From: Polyodon spathula
Taxonomy: Eukaryota > Chordata > Actinopteri > Acipenseriformes > Polyodontidae
Direction of reading: 5' to 3'
Assembly (NCBI RefSeq): GCF_017654505.1
Contig: NC_054536.1
Span: 16,618,294-16,682,293, forward strand
DNA length: 64,000 bases
Part shown: positions 12,090 to 25,733 of the stretch, one piece after another
Numbering within the stretch: position 1 is the stretch's first letter
Layout: the number at the start of each line of letters is the position of its first letter
The notes under the pieces: model-generated
The model's input: only the letters and a program-made list of their open reading frames with translations
What the model was told of the DNA's origin: nothing
The model's database searches: none
Made by a program: the position numbers and the translations under genes

Positions 12090-15000
12090 CTCTCTCTCTC
12101 TCTCTCTCAAAATCAATACTACACATCAGGTGGAGCAGTTTTTTCACTTGGCATTTTCTCTGTCACTCAGATTCTGGCAAGGTGGTAATTTGGTGCCAGG
12201 CATAACATCGAAAATGTTTCGTACAGCCCAATATTTTTCAGAGCAGCACAAGAGTTAAGCTCAAACTCCCTTAAAAATCACAATATGAAGCCTATTATTA
12301 TCTTTACCTTTTACCAAAATTGGGCCCTGAAAAAAATGGTCCTATACTATATATTAACACAGTTTTACACACAACTCTGAATGCTATAAGCAAATGCTAC
12401 TGTGCCTCATGGAGAAAAGGCTTCTCAGGTTATTCCTTATTACACTGTAAATGGCATTTGCGATATTAAAAATATGTGAGAAATCCTTTCAAAGTGTCCA
12501 TATGTGTCGTCTTCATGTTTGTGAACAGTTTTGCAGTCTGTCTGAATATGTTAAAGACACAGGGCCAGTTCAGTTTTTAAGGTCTTTATGCCACAGTGCA
12601 ATTTGCACCATTTATTACAGTTACAACGGTAAAACAAATTTGAAACAACTTAATCCCCCTAATTTCAATGTCAGAATCCTCCTGATTTCAATGTCCGAGT
12701 TATTTATTTATTTATTTTTGGCTTCTGCTTTATAGGGTGCATTTTTAAATATATTTACATTATGTTCTTATTGTTTTTTTTATTGTATGAATTCCTGTGT
12801 TATTTATTGATTAGGGTTTTACTGCCAAATATTCAATAGCACTTGTCTGGTATTTCAGATTACATATATTATGCTATTGGTAGGAGCTGAATGCAGCAAT
12901 ATACACTATACACCGTGTTTAGTGGAATCACTAAGTGTCTGTAGAGAACTGTCCTGGCTTTGCAGCTATGCAGAACCATTTGTGAAATGGAAGAGCACTC
13001 CTTATGTCCAATGTGATTGATCTGGTGCTAGATAACGTACAAACGCTAAGTGTGGGGTCTGCTAATTAAGTGGTAGGATATGGAATGTGAATGCATGTGT
13101 TTTGAGGTGCTCTGGTTCAAGCTGTTTTAATAGTGCAATGTGAATGCATGTGTTCTGAGGTGCTCTGGTTCAAGCTGTTTTAATAGTGCAATGTAAATGC
13201 AACAGTTCTGAGGTGCTCTGGTTCAAGCTGTTTTAATAATGTGAAATACCATTCCACACCAACCATCCAACCTCAAGGGTTTCTCTCGCTCTCTCTTTCC
13301 TTTAACAGGTTCAGGTATTTGGGTTGTACACCAGAGAAGGCTTTCATGAAAATTTTGACTGCCCCATTAAGGTAAGTAGACACTTTCTCTTGTGTTTGGT
13401 TCTTTTATTATTATTATAATTTTAGGGTGGGCATCAGTTTCCCAACAGTGTCGTTTTTGTTTTTCTTTTAGCTTCTGTAAATCTGTTTTTTGAAATATAA
13501 AATGAAGCCAGGCACCGTGCAGAGATGCTGCTGGCTGTATGTTTGTCCACATGGCATGGCAGTTGGTGATTGGACAGCTACGGATCCCTGACCAACCGTT
13601 GTGCTTTTATCAAGGGCAGATTCATCAAGAATTGACCCCGTTCTGCTCCTTTAAAATGCGTCAACTGGAACAGTACAATAGCCCAAATAATGGCAATCAG
13701 TCGGGTTGTCCGCACTTTAATTTGCTGGAAAAAACAATCAGCAGTAATATTAACAGACTTTTCAACAAATGTGATAAATGGTTCATTCAGCACTGATGCA
13801 TACAGTATGTAGTAATACTAAAGAAACCATCAACTATATTAAGGATAGTAGCTCATACAGCATACATCCCTGATAGTTTTATAGTTATAGATTAAGTACT
13901 GATAAATGTACATAAAATGTTATATTCGGGGGGGAAAAAATGCTTTAGTTATTCCACTGGACACAGTTCTATCAGTTATCATGGCAGTACTAACATCTAC
14001 TGTCTTGGGAGCCAGTCTCATAGAGACCCATTGAGAGAAGCTCTCATTACTGACTGCTTGCACCTCATTTACTTTATGATAAACTGAGCCCTTCAGTCTC
14101 CCGGCCTGCCAATCTCTCACCTTTCAAGAGCTCTTAATCACAAAAGAAAAAAGGTAATAAAAGGAAAGGCAATCAGTAGCCTTTTTAATCCATGGCACAC
14201 ACAATCTCTTGTAAAACATGCTAAGTAGATACAATAAATCAGCTTCCCTTTGATAATACTGGTGCGTGGCTGGAACAATTATGTGAAAAGATATATGAGG
14301 GTAAGAGCCAAGAAGGGTGGAAGGTGTTTTAAAAGGTTGGCTTGTGCAGGGAAATTAAAATAAGTTGTTTAGCAGTGGTGCTGGAGGGGGGGGGGGGGGG
14401 GGGGGGGTAATAAAATAAAGTTAAGTCCGGTTAAAACATAAAAATAAAATCCTAGTTTTCTGCTGCTTGTCCACCGCGCTGACGCAGCACACAAACTGCA
14501 TTCAGCCTCAGGCTTTCTTAGTTCCAGCATTATTCAGTTAAAACCCACTAAAGTCCCATCTGTTAACATTATAGATCGGATTAAGTGCATATTCTCAAAG
14601 CTTCTCTCTAATTCCTTTATAGTATCTCCCCAACCAGCCACTGTTTATACATGTTAAAATACCTGCCCCCCACACACACACACATATTTTGACTTCATTA
14701 GCAACTCACCTTCTCTATTAGCTGAAAGAGAATAGTTTTAAAGAAAGGTTGCTTGCTTGATAATTAGCCCAAACCATTTAAAATTAATTTGTATGCCAGT
14801 TCAATTTTTATTGCATTCCTGTTATCAAAAACACGCTGGTCACAAAAAAAGTGTGTTTCTTTTATTTGTGTTCATTTATTAATGCAGAAAAATAACGTTA
14901 AAAAATCAAATCCACATTTATAATTAAGTGTGACCTCGGGATTCCTAGAAAGTGATTCTTAATACTAAAATTATTTTGATAACTTCCTTTAAAAAATGTG

Positions 15001-18000
15001 CCTATTATCATAATTGCTTACATACTGGGTTAAGCATCGAACAGACTTTTACAATGCTTTTATTTAAATGCTGTTATTGTTTATGTACCTTTTCAGATAG
15101 TTGCGCTCCATCCGCAGTTTGGAAGATCAAGCAGCAAGCAGTTTGTCACAGGAGGCAGCAAGGTGAATGTCCCATAGAGGGCAAGGAAAATTGAACAGTC
15201 TGTCTCACTTGTTGTCTTTATTAAAATTATAATTTGATGCCAGAGTTTGTTTGTGCTTTTTAAAATTAGATGCTGGCTTCTTGCTTGGTAAGTAAAAGTC
15301 TATGAGGTTAAGTTATTCCTTACTGTCAAAGTCTTGCTGATTTCAAAGGGATGCAACCCAAGCAATATGCTTCACTGCAAGAGCCACCTGTGTTTCTTTT
15401 AGCTCATTGCTGATTGTAATTGCTCCTGAGGGCTGGCAGGAGGATACTGGAGTGGATTGTCGTGAAGGTCAAGTATATTACAATGCAGGGGTCTGGCCTT
15501 GTTGTCCTTCCAAAGCACCTTGACTCCTGCTGTTTGTACTGTGCCAAACTAACCTGCTTTAATCTGGGTAGTGGACGGATCAGCCCGTTTTAGGTTAGTG
15601 CATATAGGTTACTGTCAGTATATTAGGTGCTGTCCTTCAATTCTGATACAACCATTTCACAAATGGTTTAAAAATGTCCAGTAGGTGGCATTAGGGTATA
15701 TACTTATTAGTGTCCAAGAAAGTACATCGTAATGTGGAAGTGTGACAAAGTGCCCGCCCCTGTGTATATTATCTGTTATGTGTTGCGTGTGGTGTGTTTA
15801 AATGTTGGTGTATAGACATTGGTACACAGGATATAAACGGGTCTGTGTAACACGAGTGTTTAAAATGTATATGTGTATTTAGGCACGAGGATTGCACAGC
15901 ACTTCACGTGCAAGTAAAAAGTAATAATATGTGAGCAATGGGAATTGCACTTGATTAATTCACGTGCAGTTGTACCGAGACTCCAATTGAATGATTGATT
16001 ACCAGTCGAGTCTCGGTACAGCTGCATAAAAGGAGCATGTTGTCATATAGGTGGGGTTGTGTGTTCACGAGTGGAGAACGGGGAGAGAGAGAGAAAGAGA
16101 GAGAGAGAGAGAAGTGTAAATATAGATCTCAATTGTTGTGTAGCGTTCGTCCACTCTGTGTTTTGTCCGTGTCTATTCGTTTTGTTTGTCTGTTTATTTT
16201 GGCCTCATGTGCCGTGTGCTGTTTGTTACAAACCTTTTATTTTCTGCCTGTTGTATTATTAAACTGCACATCAGTGCCTTCACCATTTCAACAGCTGTGT
16301 GCAGAGTCAGTTCCTGTTTCTGGTCTGTCGTCACCGACTTTGGCCGTCCTTGTGACAGGAAGTTATATAGTATCAAAATCAGTTTGTATTGCTCAGTGTA
16401 AAATGTTGTTGTGAATGTAGAACACTATCAAGCTCCAATGGCTTGTTTTAGTAACTGAGCTGCATTTGCAGAATTGTTGCCATTGGGATTCAACTTCAAA
16501 TTTGGTATTGTGAGATTACAGTCCCAAAGCAATAGCTGAGATCTCTTCCTAGAGACTTGTTTAAGCTTACTCTTTCTTTTAATACACATTGGATCCTTAT
16601 TAAAGGATAACAATAAATGTTATTTCACTCAATTATTACTGATTTGTTTTCCTCCCTCTGCCTTTTATATTTAATAATATCCCAGAAAGCATGAGGAGTA
16701 GACTGATAAAAATCAATAAACTTCAAAGGGAGGTATATCTTGATGCAGATGATGCAATATTGTGCAGAACTCACTCTTGTTAGTTCAGTATTATTTCCAC
16801 AATGCTTTGTGACCTGGTCTCACACATAGAGACGCAGAGTAAAAACAAGCTTTCTATAACATCCATTCATCTTTAAAGACAGTTTTGAAAGTCATTACAA
16901 GAGTAAATAATTTAAATGGTGTTGTCTACCAAGGAGTAAAGTTAATTTTCATTTACACTAGGATTTACAAACGTCTGATGCTAAAAACATTGAAAAGAAT
17001 GATACAGTTGCATTGTTCCAGAGTTCTGTGGACCCTGAGGAAATGTTTGATTTGACAGAGTGGAAATATTTCCAGTTCATTTTCAAACGTTGGCTTTCCT
17101 CCAGATTTTTCTTATTGCCGACAACCTGATGTCCTCCCCTTTCTAGGAAGTCATCAGGGATGCCTACAATGGCCTCTGAAGAGGCAGGCACCAATTATCA
17201 ACAAAATGCTTGGTGATAGTATCCTTTAGCATTGCTTATTACATTTACAAAGAAACAATACCTGTTTCCAAGAAATACATATTTAACTATTTTCAAGCTG
17301 AAAAAATCATTTACCAAGTACATTATCTGGGTTTATGTAGGGAAGCCAGTACATATCGTAAAATTATTTGAGAGTTTTATAATCCTAGTGCAATTACAGT
17401 ACTATCTGTCTGTATTAATCTATGTCTATACATACGTGCGTACTGTATATATGTCACCCTTACTGTGATTGTAGGTCATGGGGAACATGACGCTGACAGC
17501 AGTATAGTGGCTGTGCCTGGGCCTTTTCTAACGAGTTTCTGTAACTGCTGATAATCAGTAGTCACAGCACTAGCCGATCTTAGTGACAACTGTAGACTTA
17601 ACTTTACTGTTGGCATTGATAGGGAATTGAGTAAGTGTATCTCCCCCAAAATCAGTAGGTGTCAAGAGCAGCAAATCGTCTATAGAAATGCAGACACATT
17701 ACAGTGCATCAACTTCTTCAGGGTTTGATGTGTGCCAAAATAAAGCATTGATTAAGAAACAGAAGGCTGACAAAACCACGATGGTGATTACATGACAATA
17801 ATAATAACACAGTGTAACACATTTTTTATTTTTTTTTGGTTCCTGGGTAGTAAGTGTTATTTCCTAATTGCTTATGCCTCAAAAGTATAGAAAATGGCTA
17901 TTATTCCCCACAAACTTTGCTTTTGCAGGACAGTGATATTTTGAAATTTACCTATTTTCCAGAACATTCCAGATAGATTCAGTGCTGAGTAAACTTGGAG

Positions 18001-21000
18001 TAACTTCTAGAACTTTCTAGAACTTTCCAGTAATATAAATAGTAGTATAAATACAGGGGCCTTAAGCCCACCAGTTCAGTTTAGTTCCAGCTGCCTAAGT
18101 GGATACATATCTGCATTTTTCTGAGATGGCATCAAGAGGCTGCAAGCATCCGGCAGATGCATTTTGCTATGTCTGCGGCCAATTTATCAAGACAAGAGCG
18201 AAAAAGTACTCCGTGGAAGCATCTGCTAAGATGTGTGAGGCCTACAAGGCATATTTCGGCATGCCTGTCGGGAATCAAGACGAACCTTGGGCACCTCATT
18301 TCACCTGCGAGCACTGCAAAAAAAATCTCTGAAAGGTAAGCTGGACAATTGTTGCTTGGAATTTTATGTTAGAAAATTTGTTAAAATTTTTAAAATTGTA
18401 AAAGTTTTTAATTTTAAAATGTTTTACAATTTTCAATGTTATTGATAAAATATACCAGTCATGAGTGAAATAAATGTATTTTTGTAGGATGGTACAGAGG
18501 GGAAAAGAGAGCCATGAAGTTCGCTATCCCAAGAATTTGGCTGGAACCCACTGACCACTCAAGCAACTGCTACTTCTGCATGGTGGACCCTTCTAAACGT
18601 CGGACTGGCAAGAATGCACCTGCTATCACGTATCCGGACCTTCCTTCATCCATCGCCCCAGTGCCACACTGCCATTAGCTCCCCGTACCCACTCCTCCGG
18701 AGAGAGAGCAGCCGTCTTTAGAAGAGAGCAGCAAGTCAGAGAGCAAGGAGGACGTTGTAGATCCAGATGACAATTTCAGAGGTGGAGCTGAGGAGAGAAA
18801 CCCATACTACCCCAACCAAAAAGACCTAAACGACTTGATTAGAGATCTTGGTCTCACCAAGTCCAATGCCGAGCTTTTAAAGTCTAGGCTCAAGCAATGG
18901 AACTTGTTGGATGAAAGTGTGCAAGTCGCAGATCAGAAGAAGCGTCACCAACCCTTTTCCAGCTTCTTCACCTGTCAAGATGGGCTCTGCTTCTGCCACA
19001 ATGTGACCAGTCTGTTCGAGGCAATCGGAATCGCCTGTAACCAGAATGAGTGGCGCCTCTTCATTGACATCTCATCCAGGAGCCTCAAAGCTGTGCTGCT
19101 CCATAATGGTAACAAGTACCCGTTTCTTCCCCTGGCTCACTCGGTGCACCTCAAAGAGGATTACAACAGCATCAAGACCTTGCTGGACGCCTTGAAGTAT
19201 GATGAATATGGCTGGAAGGTCATAGGAGACTTCAAAATGGTGGCACTCCTGATGGGTCTCCAAGGCGGTTTTACCAAGTTTCCCTGCTATCTTTGCCTTT
19301 GGGACAGCAGGGACACCAGGGACACCAAGGCGCACTACCACAGGCGGGACTGGCCACAGCGGACCAAGTTCTCTGTGGGGAGGAACAACGTCAAGTGGGA
19401 GCCACTGGTGGACCCCCAGAAGGTGCTGATGCCACCACTGCACATCAAATTGGGCCTTATGAAACAATTTGTCAGAGCTCTAGATAAGGAGTCGGCAGCC
19501 TTCAAGTACCTTCAAGACTTCTTCCCTAAGCTGTCTGAGGCAAAGGTCAAAGCCAGTGTCTTTGTCGGACCACAGATAAAGAAGATCCTGGAGTGCAATG
19601 AATTCCCCAAGAAGCTCGCTAGTAAGGAGAAAGCGGCTTGGAACAGCTTTGTTGCAGTGGTTCGGGGCTTCCTGGGCAATCACAAGGCCGAAAACTATGC
19701 GGAGCTGGTTGAGACTCTGGTGAAGAACTACGGCACAATGGGCTATAGGATGTCCCTCAAAGTCCATATCCTTGATGCTCATCTTGATAAATTCAAGGAG
19801 AACATGGGAGCGTACTCGGAGGAGAAAGGTGAGCGCTTCCACCAGGATATACTGGACTTTGAACACCGCTACCAAGGACAGTATAACGAGAACATGATGG
19901 GAGACTATGTTTGGGGGCTGATTCGTGAAAGTGATTTACAGTATAATCATAAATCTCGAAAAACTACTCACTTCTAAATCTTTTGTAGTCATTTTTATAC
20001 TACTTTAGTATAAATACATGTTAATTTGGATTCATATGTTGTTTCTGACTTTATGTGAACGAAAAGACACAAATTCACCCGTTTTCTCATTGGAAATAGG
20101 TACATTTCAAAATATCACTGTCCTGGTCACAAAAGCAAAGTTTGTGGGGAATAATAGCCATTTTCTATACTTTTGAGGCATAAGCAATTAGGAAATAACA
20201 CTTACTACCCAGGAACAAAAATTGTGTTACATAGTGTAATCGGAGCTAACATGGCATACAGAAATACATCATGAAAAAGTGGATTTACATGCAGGCTAAC
20301 ACCCCACTGTTATTCAGAATACTCAGTATTCGGAATACGTGAACATAGCATTCACAGTAAGGTAAGCATTAGTCCGAAGAAGAGTTTTGAGGTTAAGATG
20401 TTTACGATGTGGAATTTAGTAAACTATTGTAGTCAGGGATTTAGAAAACCTGTATTAACCTCTGTAAGATACCATGCAAATAATAGCACTTCTGGGGTGC
20501 ATTTTTGTGTCCTTGCAAAAAAATGTATGATGTAGATTTTAATTTAAAAGCAGCCTGCAGTTTTAAGGAAATGGTTATGTTGGGTTTTTTAATTACAAAT
20601 AAACAGCCTGTGTTGCCCGCAGCTGACAGGTTGATGTTGCAATACAAAACAGAAATGTGGTGCATTTACAAAGATTACTGGATAACCTTTTTAAATTCCC
20701 TTCTAACTGTTATGAATAATGCTATATTGAGAGTGCTGGATTGAAACCTGCCTAGCACTGTACCTCAGATACTGTTCAGCAGTAGCTGGTCTGTGTGTGT
20801 ACTTGTTATAATTAATACATTACACCTATTAAACTAGGCTTGTTTTGTAAAAACTCTGTTTGCATGTAAATGTTGAATAGTGGTGAGAAACAGATTGAAA
20901 AGAATACTTATTTTGAATACTCATTTTCAGAATACTGAATTATACCTATTATTAAACTGACTGTCAAGTGTATAAAAAATATGTATAATTAATATTACTA

Positions 21001-22587
21001 TTATTCAAAATAACACACAAAGGTGATAGGATCATATCTAATTTAATAGTTATATTCTGAAGTTTTATTTAGAATTGGTGTGCCAGTGTTAAGAATAGCA
21101 AAGAAGGAATGCTGATTTATAGGCTATATAAACGGTACAGGAATTATTCAATACAAATGGGTTTGGTCTGCTTGTTTGGAGCTCAACAGGGGTAACACTG
21201 ATGTGGCGGGTTGTAACATACGATTGACATCACACAGCGAGGCAGAGATTAGGCGCTGTAGCAGCAGTTTGACAAAAGACGGCCCATTTTAGATTTTTGC
21301 ACAATTGAACCGACAATATAAAAATCCATAGATTTTGAATAAATATTGGAGACACAGGACATATATACTCCAGGTGTCCCTATAATCTCCTCTCAGAACC
21401 AGCCTGCCTAAAGGACGATTTAGGCTGTCCTGTGGTTTATTTAGATATACAATACATTCTTTCCAGTGAATATAAAATGTTTAGATTTTGCGATCAATAT
21501 ACTTTTGTTTAATGTATACTTTAGACAAAAGTGTGAAAATGTGCAGCTGGTTTAACAATGACAGAGACCGTCTATGTCAGTAGCATATACTTCTGATGTG
21601 CTTCTGCTGTGGAGGCTTAATGTATCGATCCCAGCATGTTGCAGGTGGTTGAGACCCTGGAGAGAAAAGAGACAGAAAAACAGATGGCAAATCTCCAAGG
21701 ATACGGGCCAATCTCAATGAGATGAGAAGAGTAGGCTAGTGTTTTCAGTGGACAGACTCAGGGGAGCTGACCACACGCTTGGTAAACAATAAACTGCCAG
21801 AAATAAATTAGCTGCAATAATAGGCCTCAGCACACAACATGATTCAGGCAAAGGGCAGAGTAAAATAGCTCTGGAACAACTGAAACAAATATTGCTCTAG
21901 ATAAAGTCATTAGATATCACTACTTAAATATGTAAATAAATCTACCCAGATATAGGAATATTTTGGTTTATTTGTCTCTATAATGTAACTGTGCCTTCCT
22001 GCTATTACATTGCTTCTTACTTGTTTTATATTACTACAATGGTTTTATCAACTCAGGAAATATTACTGTTGATGCACTGTATATGTGCTCCTTTATAATT
22101 GGAAACAGCACTGTTATAAATTGTATCCAGGTGCCATCTTGTGGTGAGCATAAGAAACTACAGATAACAGTTATAGTTCACTGTATTTGGTGCACAGTAC
22201 TCAGAAACTGAGGATTCTCAAAAAGCTGCTCATTGGGTTAATACAATTCAGATGTATTCCTTTCATTTAAACAGTGTCCCAGGGTAATTAAATACAAAGA
22301 AAGCATTGCATTATTCACTATTTACAAATCTATTATAATACTACGCGTACATGAACTACAACATAGCAAGCAAGGGTAGGAAGAAATACATGTGTGTGTG
22401 TGTGTTTGATGGAGTGTGTGACAGTATTCCCAGAAAGCATGCTACTGGCTGTCATAGGAAGGAGTATTTTATTTTATTTTTTTTAACAGTATCTACCAGG
22501 TTTAGCAAGAGCATGGTACACAATGTTAATATCTGTATCTTTATATGATGGTGGTCCACTATGAAAGTCACTATATAAAATAATATA

Positions 22588-22622
<35 letters not shown>

Positions 22623-25600
22623 TTATTATTTATTATTATTATTATTTCCACTCAGTTCTGTGTTTCCTATGACTAATAAATGAATTCCGTCAATCAGGGA
22701 TTTCAATAAACAAGATCCAAGATCCTCCAAGGGTTTTTACACATGTATGCCCCTGCTGTATTTTATTTTATTTTATTTTATTTGATAAAATGATAAATAA
22801 GGCTTGAAATTTGATGTATTATGTTAAAAAAAAAAGAAAAAGTTGTTGTAGTCACACTTACTGTAATTACACCTGTTTCATACTCTCCTTTTGCAGTTTA
22901 ATTACATTTATTGTCATACTGCATGTCCCTTAATTTGGGATATTTAACTTAAGTTGAGGAGCATTTTCTACATAGCTTAATATACTGATATTGTATATAT
23001 AGGAGATGTACGACGGTTGCCTTTAATAAAACTTCTCAGACTGTCAGCACTGATAAATGCATGGTGCAAAATGTATTTTGGCTCTCATGAGGGCCAAACA
23101 AGAACATGATTGTAAATCAAATGAACCTGTATTTCAAATTTTATCAGCTTCAACTGTATGAAAGAAACTGGCTGAACAGATGGAAGACCCTCACTCTGCA
23201 TGAAGGAGAAGGGACTATTACCAACATCAAGTGGAGGGCCAACCTGATTGCATGGGCAAACAGCGTGGTAAGTTTGTCTTTAACCTTCTAATGAGCAACT
23301 TATTTAGGCACAATATAAGAACCACAAAATGCAGCAAAGAAAAGTAAACCTGCTTCTTATACTTGGCTGTGTCTTGACAACATGATTGTTCTGCCTTCAG
23401 TACACCCTGCTTTATCAGAAAGCAGAGCTTCTTGATAGTTTATCTACGTTCCCAAACAGTAGCGTCAGCTGCTTGCCAGTGAATTCTTCAGCTACTTATA
23501 GCTTCAGGAGGAAACACAGGAGGAAATGTTTATATCAGTTTGTCTGTGTGACCATTTACTTGTTGATAACTCCATTAATCTGCCTACTTTTAGAAAATTG
23601 AAAATTAGTCCTAAATAGTAAACAGTTTTATTTTTGTTTGCAGGGTGTGAAGATTTATGACATCAGCACAAGACAACGAATAAGCAATGTGCTACGGGAC
23701 AATGCCAGCCTTCGCCCCGATATGTACCCATGCAGCCTTTGCTGGAAGGATAACACCACCCTTGTTATTGGCTGGGGAACCTCTGTGAAGGTACCCCTGA
23801 ACATAGTGAAATTAAGCATCCCACTTGATGCTTGTGTTTTAGTAAATCCATTGTCTCTGCATCTTTTAGATGTTATTTTCTTATTTTGAGGAGTTTCCAT
23901 AGCTCGGAAAATCACTCAGGCAAAACGTTCACTGTGACCTAATATGGCTGCCACTTTGTGGTAATGTGAATTTTTGGTTTCCTGATGCTGGATGTTGGCT
24001 TTGATCATGGGTATTGAACAGAAAAGTGAACCCTTTTGTGGCAGTAATTTTTTACACAGCTCTCACCTCTTCATTGTTAAAACTTCATATGTCAGAGATC
24101 ATTTGAGTATCTCGGTATCCATGTTATATAAACACAGCATCCTGTGTTACAGTCAGCACTCGCATATCCGACCCTATAAAAAAAACTGACTTCAGAGGCG
24201 GTTATACAAGTGTGACTCATATCTGATTATTTCATCTTATTTGATATGTATCTAGGTGAGCACATTGTAACCTGCCCCTTGCCACCCTGACAACCCCCTG
24301 CTTGCACACACACACACATTTCATACGGAAAGAAATATGTCTTAGGTTAGTGGAACTGTACAGGGAGCTGTATATTGTAGTGCGTATTTGTCTTTTCTTT
24401 GGTACTGTTGTTTTCTTTCTTATTTTTTTCTTTTATCTGACATATCACAAGAGATGGCTCATGATGATGGTAGATCATTCATGGAAGATTTGATTCAGCA
24501 GGGTCAAGGCAGAATATTTACATCAATCTGTCTCGAGTGTTTAACTGTCTGAAGATGGTCCTCCTGTTTTGTTTTTGTTTTTCATCCGAGGGGTCTTTCG
24601 TTGATTATTTCATTGAAATTTGTTAGTGCACGTGTTGGGAGTAATGCAGCAGTAAAAGACAAACACCTGTCTGGTTTTTTAAGGAACACAAAAAAAGATA
24701 CAATTGCAGAAAATACATAGCTGAAAGGACTGTTTTAAAATAAGTAGGCTTCCATGTAGTTGGTTTTGCTGGTACAGTGCTATATTTTTAACAGAAGTAG
24801 TATTTTAATTCAGAATGATATGATTCTGAAAATATCGCTTGCCAAAATAGACGACACATGGACTGTAATACAGTACACACTTTTAAATCCAGTATGCATT
24901 GTACTAGCATTATGTAAAATTCTCTATTAACGACCCAACAGCAAAATGAAATCTAAATGTTACCCATGCACAGAACTGCGTAAAACGTAAAAGGCAATGC
25001 AATTTAGCAAAAGATAAAAATAAAAAAACACCGGTTTCCAGAATTAAAACAGTATCCAAAGTCAGTATTCAGAATTGCAAAATATAGTGCTCGATAAGTC
25101 CCTAATGTAACAGTTCACTTGCAAATGAAAATGCACAAAAACAACTAAAGGTCACAGATTTAATTAAAAAAAAAAAAAAAAAAAAAACATCACAGTATCT
25201 AAAACTGTTTAATTATTAACATTTACATTACCATAGCTGGTCTCGTTCACTTTGTTTTTGGAGGAAGTGCTGTGTAACTGCACAATAATAAAAAGACAGA
25301 CTGATTTGCCGTGCCAGAAATAAAATAAAAAGGCCAGCTGTGACGGTTGAACAAGTACATTGTAACAGTGAAGAGACAGGCTTTGTACCAGAAAACTGGT
25401 GACGAAGTTGGAAATCACGTGTGACAGGTAAGTGTGTTAATTTGTTACATATATAATGAGGATTCATTTTATTCTTAATACAAGGGCGGTAAAACATGAC
25501 TGACATGTATCTGGGTAATGGATATCCGAGTGCTGACTGTACTATATTTTGTACAGCTTTATTCTATGATTTTCTCAGTAAAGTTCCATTACCAGTTTTG

Positions 25601-25702
25601 TCCAGTACAAATGTACTTTTAACTAACACGCTTTGCCCTTATCAGTGGTTTAGATCACACATTTTCTTATATTATGTTTACAAACCTTTCTATAAGCGAT
25701 TC

Positions 25703-25733
<31 letters not shown>

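Larger units (their letters stand above)
17804..20242 (+). mobile_element. DNA transposon with ~150-bp inverted repeats and heat-shock-like promoter
   Basis: The left inverted repeat (17804 to ~17960) and right inverted repeat (~20092 to 20242) match over nearly their whole length. For example TCCTGGGTAGTAAGTG at left is mirrored by CACTTACTACCCAGGA at right. Inside are a promoter-like block, a split and broken transposase gene, and a short 3' tail. The exact boundary and target duplication are unclear, because both this and the second copy (40497-40801) continue with CG after GTGTAAT. I cannot assign a superfamily. Near-identical proteins seem to occur in distant animals, but that is memory and not a search. 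Confidence 0.88.

Noticed and set aside
11997..12258. Ser-Leu repeat open frames
   Set aside because: Created by the (CT)n microsatellite.
15995..16414. 139-codon open frame
   Set aside because: It overlaps the solo LTR. LTRs of this kind do not encode protein, and the frame is absent from copy 2.
19072..19875. Two 131-codon minus-strand open frames
   Set aside because: They are antisense shadows of the transposase frame.
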